Of a stretch of 64,000 nt of DNA, positions 23,701-32,476 are shown one piece after another. The position numbers and the translations under genes are program-made. How positions within the stretch are numbered: position 1 is the stretch's first letter; every line of letters begins with the position of its first letter. The notes below the pieces were generated by a model that worked only from the letters and a program-made list of their open reading frames with translations, had not been told where the DNA came from and made no database searches. The stretch is from Paenibacillus sp. 481 (lineage in GTDB: Bacteria > Bacillota > Bacilli > Paenibacillales > Paenibacillaceae). The stretch covers positions 1,139,001 through 1,203,000 of the forward strand of contig NZ_CP075175.1 of assembly GCF_021223605.1 (NCBI RefSeq). Direction: 5' to 3'.

Positions 23701-24717
23701 ATGCGTACAGCAACATTGCACACGAAAGCACGAATCACAGCCTTCGGGGTATACGTTCCTGAGAAAGTGATTACTAACGATGATTTAGCAAAATTAGTAG
23801 ATACGAATCACGATTGGATCGTACAGCGTACAGGTATGATTGAGCGCAGAATGGTAGATGAACATGTATACGCAAGTGATATCGCGCAACGAGCGATAGA
23901 ACATATGAGCAAGACTCAGCATGTGGATCTTAATGATGTGGATGCGCTAATTGTAGCAACGACGACGCCCGACGCCTTTTTCCCTAGCACAGCTGCCATT
24001 ACACAAGCTAAGCTCGGCATTCCTAATTGTTCGTCCTTCGACGTATCCAATGCGTGTGCTGGATTTGTTACCGCGCTGCAAGTTGCGATCGGACTTATTG
24101 ATTCAGGCATGCACCGTAAAGTGATTGTCGTTGGTGCAGAAGTGTTGACGCGAACCGTTGATTATACGGATCGCAGCACGTGTATTTTGTTCGGTGATGG
24201 CGCTGGGGCCATGTTGCTTGAAGCTGATCCACACCCACATACATACGCCCCTTGCTTTATTGCCTCTAGCTCACATACGATGGGCGATCTTCAAGGTACA
24301 CTATATCGTAGCGCCATTGCCAACCAGATTAATGGTATCCCGCTCAAAGCAGATGGCACGATGGTTCAGAACGGCCGTGAAGTGTACAAATGGGCCCTTT
24401 CCCAAATTCCTAAAGGCATGCATGAACTGATGAAAGTATCCGGCTACTCACTTGAACAAGTCGATTGCTTTGTACCTCATAGCGCGAATCTGCGCATGAT
24501 TGAATCATTATGTGAACGCAGCGGTATTTCCATAGACAACACCTTAACGAGTGTCCAATACTTTGGAAATACATCCGCCGCCAGCATCCCATTAGCATTA
24601 GCTGAAGGAATAAAAGACGGAAGATTGCAGCAAAATAGCCTTGTCCTATTGTACGGATTTGGCGGTGGTCTATCCCAATCCGGCTTGTTACTGCATTGGC
24701 CACTTCCATCGCAATAA
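23701..24717 (+). CDS. fabH: 3-oxoacyl-ACP synthase III (FabH-type ketosynthase)
   Basis: A 338-residue KAS III enzyme, which condenses an acyl-CoA with malonyl-ACP to start fatty acid synthesis. The catalytic triad is visible: Cys119 in SNACAGF, His in CFVPHSANLRM and Asn in YFGNTSAASIP. The C-terminal LLYGFGGGLSQSGLLL motif is typical. A strong ribosome site (AAGGAGGAG) precedes ATG 23701. It stands alone, with only a GT4 gene downstream, and not in a fab operon. It may therefore be a second FabH with a specialised acyl substrate; that part is inference. Confidence 0.93.
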   Translation: MRTATLHTKARITAFGVYVPEKVITNDDLAKLVDTNHDWIVQRTGMIERRMVDEHVYASDIAQRAIEHMSKTQHVDLNDVDALIVATTTPDAFFPSTAAITQAKLGIPNCSSFDVSNACAGFVTALQVAIGLIDSGMHRKVIVVGAEVLTRTVDYTDRSTCILFGDGAGAMLLEADPHPHTYAPCFIASSSHTMGDLQGTLYRSAIANQINGIPLKADGTMVQNGREVYKWALSQIPKGMHELMKVSGYSLEQVDCFVPHSANLRMIESLCERSGISIDNTLTSVQYFGNTSAASIPLALAEGIKDGRLQQNSLVLLYGFGGGLSQSGLLLHWPLPSQ

Positions 24718-24798
24718 CCCACACCACTTGTAGTTCGTACTCATATATTAATTGCAACCAAACAATGTGTACGGACATCCTATAAGGCGGTGGAATGG

Positions 24799-25878
24799 GT
24801 GAACATCTTGTTTACGTATTACGTGCCGAGCGGCGGTGTGGAGACGTTAAATCGTCTGCGCTGCCAAACGCTGAATCGCAACGGAATTAACGGGCATCTG
24901 CTCTATTTACGTTCTGGAGCGGGCATCCAAAACGTATCCAACATCCCTATGTTTACGACTAATTACGATGAAGATATTAAGCAAATTTTAGAGCATCATC
25001 AATATGCACTCATCTTCGTTTCGTCTGACTATACGATGATTGAACGGCTGCGCCGGCTCGGTTATAATGGGCCAATCGTCTATGAAGCGCAAGGATTAGG
25101 CCCACTTCATGTAGCTGAAAATACGATCATTGAAGCCGCTCCTGTGCTAAAGCAATACGCACAAGCCGTTCACCTTCCCCCAACTAGACACTTAATCAGC
25201 TTGTTCGGACGGCACTGCCCGTGGCTGCCACAATATGTATTTTCAAATGTCATTGATACCGCTCGATTTAACTATAAGCCTAATATACCGCCTGTTCACC
25301 CGATCGTGGCTTGGGTTGGACGATTGGAAGAAAATAAAAACTGGAAAGACTTTTTGGAAATTGGGTATTGGCTCAATCGTTATGATAAACGGGTTCGACT
25401 GTGGATGTTTCAAGATGCAAACATCTATGTAGAAGCAGATAAACAGCTGTTCGAACCTATGATTAAAGCTTTAAATTTGCAAGATAAGCTGACGATATTC
25501 AACAATGTTCCACATGCCGAAATGGCGCATTATTTCTCTCAAATAGGTGATTCAGGAGGAATCCTACTATCTACCTCTGGCACCGAGGGCTTTGGTTATG
25601 CTGTTGCAGAAGCGATGACTTGCCGCTGTCCCGTATTATGTACGGATTCAGACGGTGTTAAGCTATTTGTCCGGCATGATGTAACCGGCAAATTTTATGG
25701 TCACCATCAAATCTCGCAAGCGGTCGAGCAAGCGCTAGATTTAATGAGGAACAAGCCATTGCGTAATCAGATTCGTGAAACTTCTGCTAGTTATATTAAA
25801 GCCCATTTCGGGGAAAGCGAATATGTGTACAACTTCAAAAATATGCTTCGCTCTGTGCTAGGAATAGGTCATCTCTAG
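24799..25878 (+). CDS. Glycosyltransferase family 4
   Basis: A protein of about 359 residues. The frame opens with GTG 24790, which lies inside the ribosome site AAGGCGG; GTG 24799 (MNILFTYYVPSGGVETLNRL) is preferred. The N-terminus is a GT-B Rossmann half with the SGGVE acceptor-side loop. The C-terminal half shows HPIVAWVGRLEENKNWKDFL and the GT4 motif STSGTEGFGYAVAEAM with its E-x7-E arrangement. It transfers an unidentified sugar. It follows fabH by about 80 bases on the same strand. The glycan target is unknown. Confidence 0.88.
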   Translation: MNILFTYYVPSGGVETLNRLRCQTLNRNGINGHLLYLRSGAGIQNVSNIPMFTTNYDEDIKQILEHHQYALIFVSSDYTMIERLRRLGYNGPIVYEAQGLGPLHVAENTIIEAAPVLKQYAQAVHLPPTRHLISLFGRHCPWLPQYVFSNVIDTARFNYKPNIPPVHPIVAWVGRLEENKNWKDFLEIGYWLNRYDKRVRLWMFQDANIYVEADKQLFEPMIKALNLQDKLTIFNNVPHAEMAHYFSQIGDSGGILLSTSGTEGFGYAVAEAMTCRCPVLCTDSDGVKLFVRHDVTGKFYGHHQISQAVEQALDLMRNKPLRNQIRETSASYIKAHFGESEYVYNFKNMLRSVLGIGHL

Positions 25879-25983
25879 GCAGCATGCAATCCTATAATTC
25901 TATAATCCTATTCCTGCATATTAGTAGGCATTATTCCGTGGTCACGTAATCGCGCAAACACCGATCTAGCTATCAGCCTAAAA

Positions 25984-26482
25984 AACAGCAGCGGTCATTT
26001 GACCGCTGCTGCCAGCTTGTCGAGAAACTTCTGTTTGTTAAGACGAGGGTTTCTCTTCATTGAGATAACAACAAGCAGCTTCGCACTTATCGGTCGGGAG
26101 TCAGCTGATCTCTTGTGCCCTAACCGTTGGTGGTCAGCTGATGGTGGTCAGATGTTTCACTGCGCCTCCTCTCCTAACGGTTGCCACAGTTGTTATTTCA
26201 GCGAAAATGAACCCGTTCAACATGTAACGGTTATGAGGGCTCTTATTACGATGAAAACAGCTGAATGTTGAATGAAATTGGAGAAATAAGCTCACCTATA
26301 ACCGTTAGAAATCAAAACGAGGTAAATCTGGCGATATAGCCACTATAGCAACCGTTAAGAACAAGCTTTGTTTTCTTGACAGTCGTTCACAGCAAGTCGT
26401 ACAGCGGCAGCGGATCGGGAGTCAAGAACTAGCTTTGTATTCTTGACAGCCTGACAGCAGCGGTCATTTGACCGCTGCTGTT
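25984..26482. repeat. Non-coding repeat element bounded by two identical hairpins
   Basis: A 24-base perfect palindrome (AGCAGCGGTC, ATTT-type centre, GACCGCTGCT) occurs at 25987-26010 and again, identical, at 26456-26479. The stretch between carries five copies of AACCGTTA or its complement (26121, 26175, 26225, 26299, 26350). It also has two copies of AGCTTTGTxTTCTTGACAG (about 26365 and 26430). No convincing gene lies in this 585-base gap. The right hairpin overlaps the stop codon of the DUF4340 gene. It may be a small dispersed element or duplicated terminator. Confidence 0.75.
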
Positions 26483-27534
26483 CTGTGTTGTTCTTCCCAC
26501 ATTTGTAGGGATTGATCGATCTTGTGGCGCTCTATCCCGTAAGCCCATTCGCTTTGGGAGGAGACTAGCCATACCGTGTCTTTTTCCGCGTCTACATACC
26601 CATGGTATAACGTCGTTTGTTCTGACGGTTTTTGAACAGGTTGATGAACAGTTTTATGAACACCATCTTCTTTAGCTGATGTGACTTGCAACGTTAATAA
26701 AGGTTCAGCTAAGGTGGAAGTTGGCTTTGTCCACTGTTTAGCCGGTTTAGGCGCTTCACTCGTGCTCCAACTGCTAATATGATTGAGCAAAGTTATGATT
26801 TGCTCCTCCTGCAATGGTTTACCATTCAATGTCCACTTCGGCTCCGACTCCATAGCAGAAGCCCCTTGCTCATGATTAGGTTCAGCCGCGTTGTTAGTCG
26901 GCTTATCCGTAGAGGACGCACGTTCACGCTTGAGCTTATAAGTAGTGCCCGCGCTCGTTAGCGTGACCGCTTGTACTTGATCCGTATTCAGCTGAATCGG
27001 TTCCTTAATAGCAAAGTCAACAGCTGAGCGATTAAGTGATACTAATTGCGAAGCAGCCACTTGATATACAGTCGTCTCCTCATTAATGGCTACATAGACA
27101 TAGTCAGCTAGCGGCGATGGATTTCCTTCTTTAATCGTCTGGCTTGTGCCATCCTTCAGCGTGATTCTATATTGCGCTGTTGGTTGTTCCAGCCCGTATT
27201 TGCCCAAGTCCATTGCCTGCTCCTCTACCATAGCAGCTATCTCAACGGCTGCCAAGGAAGAGAGCCAATCTTGAACCGGATAAACATTAATCGGATACGT
27301 TGCAGGTTGAATCATCACCCAGTCCTTATTTTGTCGTTCAAGTTTAATCGATTCCGTCTTTGTTGCGGCGTCTGCGCCTTGCACAACAATAGATTGTACC
27401 TGTTCAGCGTCCAATTGAAGTAACTTCTGCTGCGGCTCACTAGTGCCTGTTTGAAAAAATTGCTGTGTCGACGCATACCATAACCCTGCACCAAACAACA
27501 GAAGTAGCAGCACAGTCAGCCATGATTTTTTCAT
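26464..27534 (-). CDS. DUF4340 domain protein of a Gld-type ABC system
   Basis: A 356-residue protein. The start is ATG 27534, which overlaps the stop of the upstream gene (ATGA) and begins MKKSWLTVLLLLLFGAGLWY, a membrane anchor. The rest is an extracytoplasmic DUF4340 domain with repeated small beta units (IVVQG, LERQNKDWVM, YGLEQPTAQYRITLKDGTSQTI, VYVAINEETTVYQV). A Ser/Thr/Asn-rich insert lies around residues 205-225. It is the last gene of a four-gene operon. Its last codons lie in the hairpin repeat at 26456-26479. Confidence 0.85.
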   Translation of the reverse strand: MKKSWLTVLLLLLFGAGLWYASTQQFFQTGTSEPQQKLLQLDAEQVQSIVVQGADAATKTESIKLERQNKDWVMIQPATYPINVYPVQDWLSSLAAVEIAAMVEEQAMDLGKYGLEQPTAQYRITLKDGTSQTIKEGNPSPLADYVYVAINEETTVYQVAASQLVSLNRSAVDFAIKEPIQLNTDQVQAVTLTSAGTTYKLKRERASSTDKPTNNAAEPNHEQGASAMESEPKWTLNGKPLQEEQIITLLNHISSWSTSEAPKPAKQWTKPTSTLAEPLLTLQVTSAKEDGVHKTVHQPVQKPSEQTTLYHGYVDAEKDTVWLVSSQSEWAYGIERHKIDQSLQMWEEQHRTAAVK

Positions 27535-28919
27535 TGCGCCCTTCTCCTTCTCCACCATATTCCGCCACCTACTGCAAGCAGGAACAATGGTGCACCGATG
27601 ACCGTCGTCCACAAAATCGCTTGACCTTGTGCAGGTGTCAAATAAGCAACTTGATACGCTTCATGCTCACGCGGTCGGATCGTTAATTGATCCTTGTCCC
27701 CTTGCAGCCAGTTGACGCTATTCAACGCAAAATCTCGATTGCCCTGCGTCATAATCATGCTATTATGCAAATACGATGCACCACCAACGACGACTGCTTT
27801 TGGCTTGCCATCAGCTGTTTGAACCGCGTATCCGAGATTCAAGGGGCCCGTTAAATCCTTAGCATCCTGCTCGCTACCTTGCTCACTCATTTTTTTGAGA
27901 TCAGTCTCGCCATACGCTTGCTCACTCGTCGTTAAAATAGGCTCCACCACGAAACCTTCCTGCTGCTTCGCTTCAAGCGGCACACCTAGACTAAGCATCG
28001 TGACCAAGTTGTACTGTGCTAACTTTGAAGTCAGTTCGTGTGAACTGTAGTTCGTCACGATCGTATACGGATCATTAAGCAAACTTTTTTTCGGCTCAAC
28101 GGCAATCGCATGGCGATTGTTGACCCCGACTACCTGCAACAACTTGTCCATCTGTTTCCATTGCTGCTTCATGTCAGGGTTGTAACCGAGCGCGATGTAC
28201 AGCTTACCGTTGCCCTCGACGTATTTTTTCAACAACTGGTATTCCTGCTCACTAATATCTTGCTGCGCGCCCGCGATCATAATCATATCCGCATCCGCCG
28301 GAATCGAGCCTGCTTGATAGATATTCAACGGTTGAAGCTCGATATTTTCTTGCAAAAAGCTAGATTGCAGCGCGGACATCTGGGCGAGTGGAAACTCTTG
28401 ATGCCCATTCAGCGCATACACCTTTGTCTTTTTGTCCGATGTCAGACTGCGTAACGCTTGCGTCATTTTTTGTTCGCCGCTAAACGCATACGCTCCATAC
28501 CCTTCGCCCGCGCTGAACATCTCATATAAGCCAACTGTATTACGCTTCTCCCCTTGCTCCAACACGAGTGAGCTGCCTGACAGCTCGTATTGCTGCGCCA
28601 ACGAAGGTTCTTTTAACAAATCATATTGTGAAAACGTAATATTCTTGTTGTGCTTGGCATACTGCTGCGCCATATCGGCCACTTGACGTGTTAGGATCGG
28701 ATCGTCTTGCGGCGTCACAAACAACTTCATGTCCACCTTCCCGTTCAATTGTGACAACGTAGTCGTCGTCTGGTCTGACAGAGTGAACGATTGATTTTTA
28801 GTTAAATCCCATTGAAACCCGGTTAACGATTGCAAAAAGTACGTAAGCAATACAAAGATGCCGACTACGGCAACTGATAGTAAAGCCGCATTCGTGCCGC
28901 GCAGCCATTTGTTCATCAT
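27531..28919 (-). CDS. GldG-like ABC transporter auxiliary protein
   Basis: A 462-residue protein (ATG 28919 behind GGAGG). An N-terminal membrane helix (AALLSVAVVGIFVLLTYFLQ) is followed by the GldG/ABC_transp_aux domain (QWDLTKNQSFTLSDQTTTTLSQL, LFVTPQDDPILTRQVADMAQQYAK, then GEKRNTVGLYEMF). A C-terminal helix ends in WWRRRRAQ. In gliding Bacteroidetes, GldG works with GldA and GldF; in Firmicutes the complex is of unknown substrate. It overlaps the DUF4340 gene by 4 bases and follows the permease by 4 bases. Confidence 0.88.
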   Translation of the reverse strand: MMNKWLRGTNAALLSVAVVGIFVLLTYFLQSLTGFQWDLTKNQSFTLSDQTTTTLSQLNGKVDMKLFVTPQDDPILTRQVADMAQQYAKHNKNITFSQYDLLKEPSLAQQYELSGSSLVLEQGEKRNTVGLYEMFSAGEGYGAYAFSGEQKMTQALRSLTSDKKTKVYALNGHQEFPLAQMSALQSSFLQENIELQPLNIYQAGSIPADADMIMIAGAQQDISEQEYQLLKKYVEGNGKLYIALGYNPDMKQQWKQMDKLLQVVGVNNRHAIAVEPKKSLLNDPYTIVTNYSSHELTSKLAQYNLVTMLSLGVPLEAKQQEGFVVEPILTTSEQAYGETDLKKMSEQGSEQDAKDLTGPLNLGYAVQTADGKPKAVVVGGASYLHNSMIMTQGNRDFALNSVNWLQGDKDQLTIRPREHEAYQVAYLTPAQGQAILWTTVIGAPLFLLAVGGGIWWRRRRAQ

Positions 28920-28923
28920 TGAA

Positions 28924-29637
28924 TTACCTCCACCGTTTTCTTTCAAGCACCTGAATGCTAAGTACAATAAATACGACTGTCAATGTGATAAAAAAGACGA
29001 TATCCGCGCCGCTCAATATACCTTTTGAGAACGAGTCCAAGCGGGCGCTCATCGCCAACGGCATGAGCCATGTCCCTAAGCTTTCCGCTGCTTGCGCCGC
29101 CCAGTCCAGCAACCAAAAAATGAGCAGCAGCACAACTCCTGTCATTGCTGCAATCATTTGATGCTGCGACAACGCAGAGGCGAACAAGCCGATGGCCGCC
29201 ATCGCGGCTGTAAGCAGCAACATGCCGAGGAGAGAAGTCAATACGACGGTCATATCGATCGGCCCAAAAAAGGACATCACGATCGGATAAATAAAATTCA
29301 AGCCCACGAGCAGTACCATGAGTAGTAACGCGGCCGCGTATTTTCCTAGTACGATCTCACTTAATCGTGCTGGTGAAGTTAATAGCAATTCATCCGTTCC
29401 TTGCCGAAATTCATCGGCCAACAGGCGCATCGTTAAGAGCGGAATAATAAAGATGAACATAAATGTCGCGTTGCCTGACACGAGTCGGAAATCGATAATG
29501 CTTGGCTGAAACATGACAAAGTTCAAGTAAAACATCAAGCTTGATATAAGCATGTACACCGCAAAAGCCGCATACGAGGTCGGCGATGTAAAATAAGCGT
29601 GCAACTCTTTACGAAATATCGCATTAAATCTGCGCAT
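28924..29637 (-). CDS. ABC-2 type permease (GldF-like)
   Basis: A 237-residue integral membrane protein with six hydrophobic segments. It begins MRRFNAIFRKELHAYFTSP, typical of ABC-2 permeases, with the RLLADEFRQGTDELLLTSPARLSEIVLGKY cytoplasmic coupling region after the second helix. It overlaps the ATPase gene by 14 bases. Together with the upstream ATPase and the downstream GldG-like protein it forms the transport core. Confidence 0.9.
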   Translation of the reverse strand: MRRFNAIFRKELHAYFTSPTSYAAFAVYMLISSLMFYLNFVMFQPSIIDFRLVSGNATFMFIFIIPLLTMRLLADEFRQGTDELLLTSPARLSEIVLGKYAAALLLMVLLVGLNFIYPIVMSFFGPIDMTVVLTSLLGMLLLTAAMAAIGLFASALSQHQMIAAMTGVVLLLIFWLLDWAAQAAESLGTWLMPLAMSARLDSFSKGILSGADIVFFITLTVVFIVLSIQVLERKRWR

Positions 29638-30811
29638 CGCGGGACGCCTCCTCTGTCGTTAAGCGCGTAAACACTTCTTCTAAGCTAGTCGATTGACGCT
29701 TTAGTTCGAGAATAGGGTAGCCTGCTTGTGCTAAAGCAAAAAATAATGGTTCACGGACGTCCTGATCGTTACGCGAGATGACCTTCAACTTAACGGTGTC
29801 CGTGAGCGTGTTCGCGTCCGTGTGCGCTGTCGATGCTGCGACTCCCGTGTTCGCGTCCGTGTGCGCCGTCGACGCTGCGACTCCCGCTTTTCGTTCGACT
29901 TCGATTTCCTCGATAGTTTCCAGCTCGTCATGGCCAACCTTTTTCAGCCCATCACCAAGCTCTACATCAATAACCACTCGCTCCCTCACCTCTGGATTTA
30001 TAACCTCCAGATCATGACGTTCATGCAGAGTCGGAACAATCGGCGCTAACTGCTCAATTACAATATCCTCACCTAATCCACGAATAAGCTCAATAACTTC
30101 GCGTTCAGGCCCCTTCACTTCCATCATTAACGCCGTTTCCTGTCCTAGCGCTGCTCCCAGCCGATCCGGTCGTTCATCCAACACGAGTCTACCCTGATGA
30201 ATAATTAAGACCCGATTGCAGAGCGCATTCACTTCCGGCAAAATATGCGTACTTAGCAGCACAGTATGCTGCTCACCCAATTCACGAATCAATTGGCGAA
30301 TCTCCACAATTTGATTCGGATCTAAGCCTGAAGTGGGCTCGTCCAACACGAGCAACTCTGGCTTATGAATAATCGCCTGCGCTAGTCCGAGGCGCTGCTT
30401 GTACCCTTTAGACAAGTTGCGTATCAGCTGTCTCTCTCTACCATGCAGATCAAGCTTGTCTATCATTTCTGCGATCCGTACCTTTTGCTCACGGGCAGGT
30501 ACATCTCGTAAATCGGCGACAAATTTTAAATAGGAATTAACCGACATATCTGGATATAGCGGCGGCGTTTCTGGTAAATATCCAATTTTGCGCCGCACGA
30601 CAGCCGCTGCATCAGACATGGCTAATCCATCAAGACGAATCGAGCCGCTCGTCGGATTCAAATACCCTGTAATCATGCGCATCGTTGTCGTCTTGCCCGC
30701 TCCGTTCGGGCCGAGAAAGCCGACAATTTCCCCCCGCTCCATCGTAAAGTCGATAGACTGCACACCATATCGATTGCCAAACCTTTTACTTACATCGTTC
30801 ACTTCTAACAT
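29624..30811 (-). CDS. ABC transporter ATP-binding protein (GldA-like) with repeated C-terminal insert
   Basis: A 395-residue ATPase with Walker A GPNGAGKTT, signature LSKGYKQRLGLAQ, Walker B LLVLDEP and the STH switch. The nucleotide-binding domain ends near residue 220. The C-terminal extension carries a tandem 13-residue duplication (GVAASTAHTDANT twice, about residues 310-335) between two beta-rich halves of the GldA-type tail. The DNA repeat lies at about 29805-29885. It heads the four-gene operon. Confidence 0.92.
   Translation of the reverse strand: MLEVNDVSKRFGNRYGVQSIDFTMERGEIVGFLGPNGAGKTTTMRMITGYLNPTSGSIRLDGLAMSDAAAVVRRKIGYLPETPPLYPDMSVNSYLKFVADLRDVPAREQKVRIAEMIDKLDLHGRERQLIRNLSKGYKQRLGLAQAIIHKPELLVLDEPTSGLDPNQIVEIRQLIRELGEQHTVLLSTHILPEVNALCNRVLIIHQGRLVLDERPDRLGAALGQETALMMEVKGPEREVIELIRGLGEDIVIEQLAPIVPTLHERHDLEVINPEVRERVVIDVELGDGLKKVGHDELETIEEIEVERKAGVAASTAHTDANTGVAASTAHTDANTLTDTVKLKVISRNDQDVREPLFFALAQAGYPILELKRQSTSLEEVFTRLTTEEASRDAQI
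29800..29886 (-). repeat. 39-bp tandem repeat in the ABC ATPase C-terminal region
   Basis: Two adjacent near-identical units of about 39 bp (plus strand gtgttcgcgtccgtgtgcg start) encode GVAASTAHTDANT twice. A few silent differences separate the copies. Confidence 0.88.
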
Positions 30812-30835
30812 CTAGACCCTCCTTGCTCATCCTTA

Positions 30836-30876
30836 GCTCAGGAGGGTGCCCTCCCTGTCTTAGCGCTCCCCTGAGC
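30836..30876 (-). promoter_or_regulatory. Alternative hairpins in the leader of the ABC operon
   Basis: GCTCAGG (30836-30842) can pair with CCTGAGC (30870-30876), while the inner GGAGGG and CCTCCC (30841-30855) form a competing hairpin. It lies about 25 bases ahead of the ATPase start on the minus strand. There is no U-tract, so leader regulation is only a possibility. Confidence 0.3.
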
Positions 30877-30972
30877 CTGTCGTTACAAAGAGCTATATTA
30901 CGGAACAAAGTGTAAAAGCACCTTAAAGGAAACTGAAAGCAAACTTAAAATTGATTGTCTATATGGTGAACT

Positions 30973-31884
30973 TTACATATTCATATCGTGATAAGTTTGC
31001 CGTAGCCCATCGAGCAGCGAGGTGCGGGGCGCCCAACCCACATCTCTCGCCACACGTTCAAACGCTAGACAACTATGACGAATATCTCCTTGTCGTGCTG
31101 GTGCATGTACCGTGTGCAGCCCCCTTCCATGTACATGCTCCAACATGCTAATCAGCTCGTTGATCGATGTAGACTTGCCTGTACCTACCTGCCACAGTCC
31201 ACTCAATCCAGCATCAACCACACGCATACAGGCGTCTGCAACGTCTGCGACATATATAAAGTCACGTGTTTGCTCGCCATCCCCATCTATGCGCAAAGGT
31301 TGCCCTGCTTGAATCAGCTTCAAATAGACAGCAACGACCCCGCCTTCCCCCTTCGGGGTCTGCCGCGGACCATACACATTGGCGAAACGAAGTACCGCCC
31401 CCTTCACACCTTTATGCCGAATATACTGTTCGACATAACGCTCGGCTGTCAGCTTGGACAGCCCATAGCAAGAAATAGGCTCCGTCGGCATATCTTCTTG
31501 GAGCATGTCTGGCTCCAACTGTCCGTATACAGCAGACGTGGATGCCAATACAAACTGTCCGACCTTAGCACGATGGCACGCTTCTAGCATCATCAATGTA
31601 CCAAGCACATTCGCTTGCATATCCGCGATCGGATTATCCAATGATCGCTTCACATCAGCTTGAGCTGCCAAATGAATAACGCTGTCCGGTTTCAAACGCT
31701 CCACCAACAAACAAGCCGCTTCATCCGTCACACTCAATGGATGAAGCACCGCTTGCGAAGGTAGCCAACCAAAATATCCGGTTGTGCCATCATCAATCAC
31801 ATGAACGTCATCCCCACGTTCAAGGAGAGCTTCTACGAGATGAGAGCCGATAAACCCCGCTCCACCTGTAACTATGATCCGCAA
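30973..31884 (-). CDS. NAD-dependent sugar-nucleotide epimerase (GalE-like extended SDR)
   Basis: A 303-residue extended SDR. Visible features are the NAD-binding GGAGFIGSHL near the N-terminus, the DDGTTGY segment, HLAAQADVKRSLDNP, the catalytic STSAVYG and YGLSK (Tyr-x3-Lys), and FANVYGPRQTPKGEGGVVAVY. These match UDP-glucose/GlcNAc 4-epimerases. It probably supplies a UDP-sugar for the neighbouring glycosyltransferases. The upstream gene is 16 bases away on the same strand. Confidence 0.9.
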   Translation of the reverse strand: MRIIVTGGAGFIGSHLVEALLERGDDVHVIDDGTTGYFGWLPSQAVLHPLSVTDEAACLLVERLKPDSVIHLAAQADVKRSLDNPIADMQANVLGTLMMLEACHRAKVGQFVLASTSAVYGQLEPDMLQEDMPTEPISCYGLSKLTAERYVEQYIRHKGVKGAVLRFANVYGPRQTPKGEGGVVAVYLKLIQAGQPLRIDGDGEQTRDFIYVADVADACMRVVDAGLSGLWQVGTGKSTSINELISMLEHVHGRGLHTVHAPARQGDIRHSCLAFERVARDVGWAPRTSLLDGLRQTYHDMNM

Positions 31885-31899
31885 GGCAACCCCTCCTCA

Positions 31900-32265
31900 C
31901 TAAGCCTGCACCACATCCACCTCAGTGAATGAATCCATGCCAATGGTCTTCGTAACGGAACTATCCCGATCCTTGAGGTGTACCGTAATTTTCAACGGAT
32001 GATGGCCTGTAATCGTCGTAAACACTTGAAACCCATACGGCCCACTCATCAACCGCATATCGGGAATGCGGAAATACGCTTTTGAATCTCCTGAAGGCTT
32101 TACGCGGTTTAAATGCTCAGCAACGACTCCCCCATCACAAATGAGTCGCACGAGTACATTAGCGGATTGATGATGCAAGTTCTCCACATGCAAATCAGCA
32201 AATTTGATTTCTGAATCCCCATTTATAACCGGATTTGAAAACAACGCCGAATAGTAAACACCCAC
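31900..32265 (-). CDS. Hypothetical beta-rich protein
   Basis: A 121-residue protein (GTG 32265 behind AAGGAGG). The sequence alternates short beta strands (IKFADLHVENLHHQSANVLVRLICDG, SKAYFRIPDM, YGFQVFTTITGHHPLKITVHLKD), suggesting a single beta-sandwich. It has no signal peptide or membrane segment. No family is recognised. It is co-directional with the epimerase gene and probably in one operon. A role in a surface structure is only a guess from context. Confidence 0.7.
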   Translation of the reverse strand: MGVYYSALFSNPVINGDSEIKFADLHVENLHHQSANVLVRLICDGGVVAEHLNRVKPSGDSKAYFRIPDMRLMSGPYGFQVFTTITGHHPLKITVHLKDRDSSVTKTIGMDSFTEVDVVQA

Positions 32266-32476
32266 TTCGGTTCCTCCTTATGCGGTTGAGCCGCAATTGT
32301 CGCTACAACATATGCGGCAACGATGAGGTAGGCAAGGGTGTTCGCCCAACACAAACGCAAAACGATGCAGCATACGCCGTCCCTAGCGTCTATTTTTATA
32401 AGGAAAAGGCATATCACACATACCGACAATGAACAACGAAAATATACTACATTAAACTGGAGTCAGGGGGGGAACT

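Noticed and set aside
25999-26271. A 90-codon plus-strand ORF inside the hairpin-bounded element
   Set aside because: It begins in the palindrome and crosses the AACCGTTA repeats; composition is not protein-like and no ribosome site precedes it.
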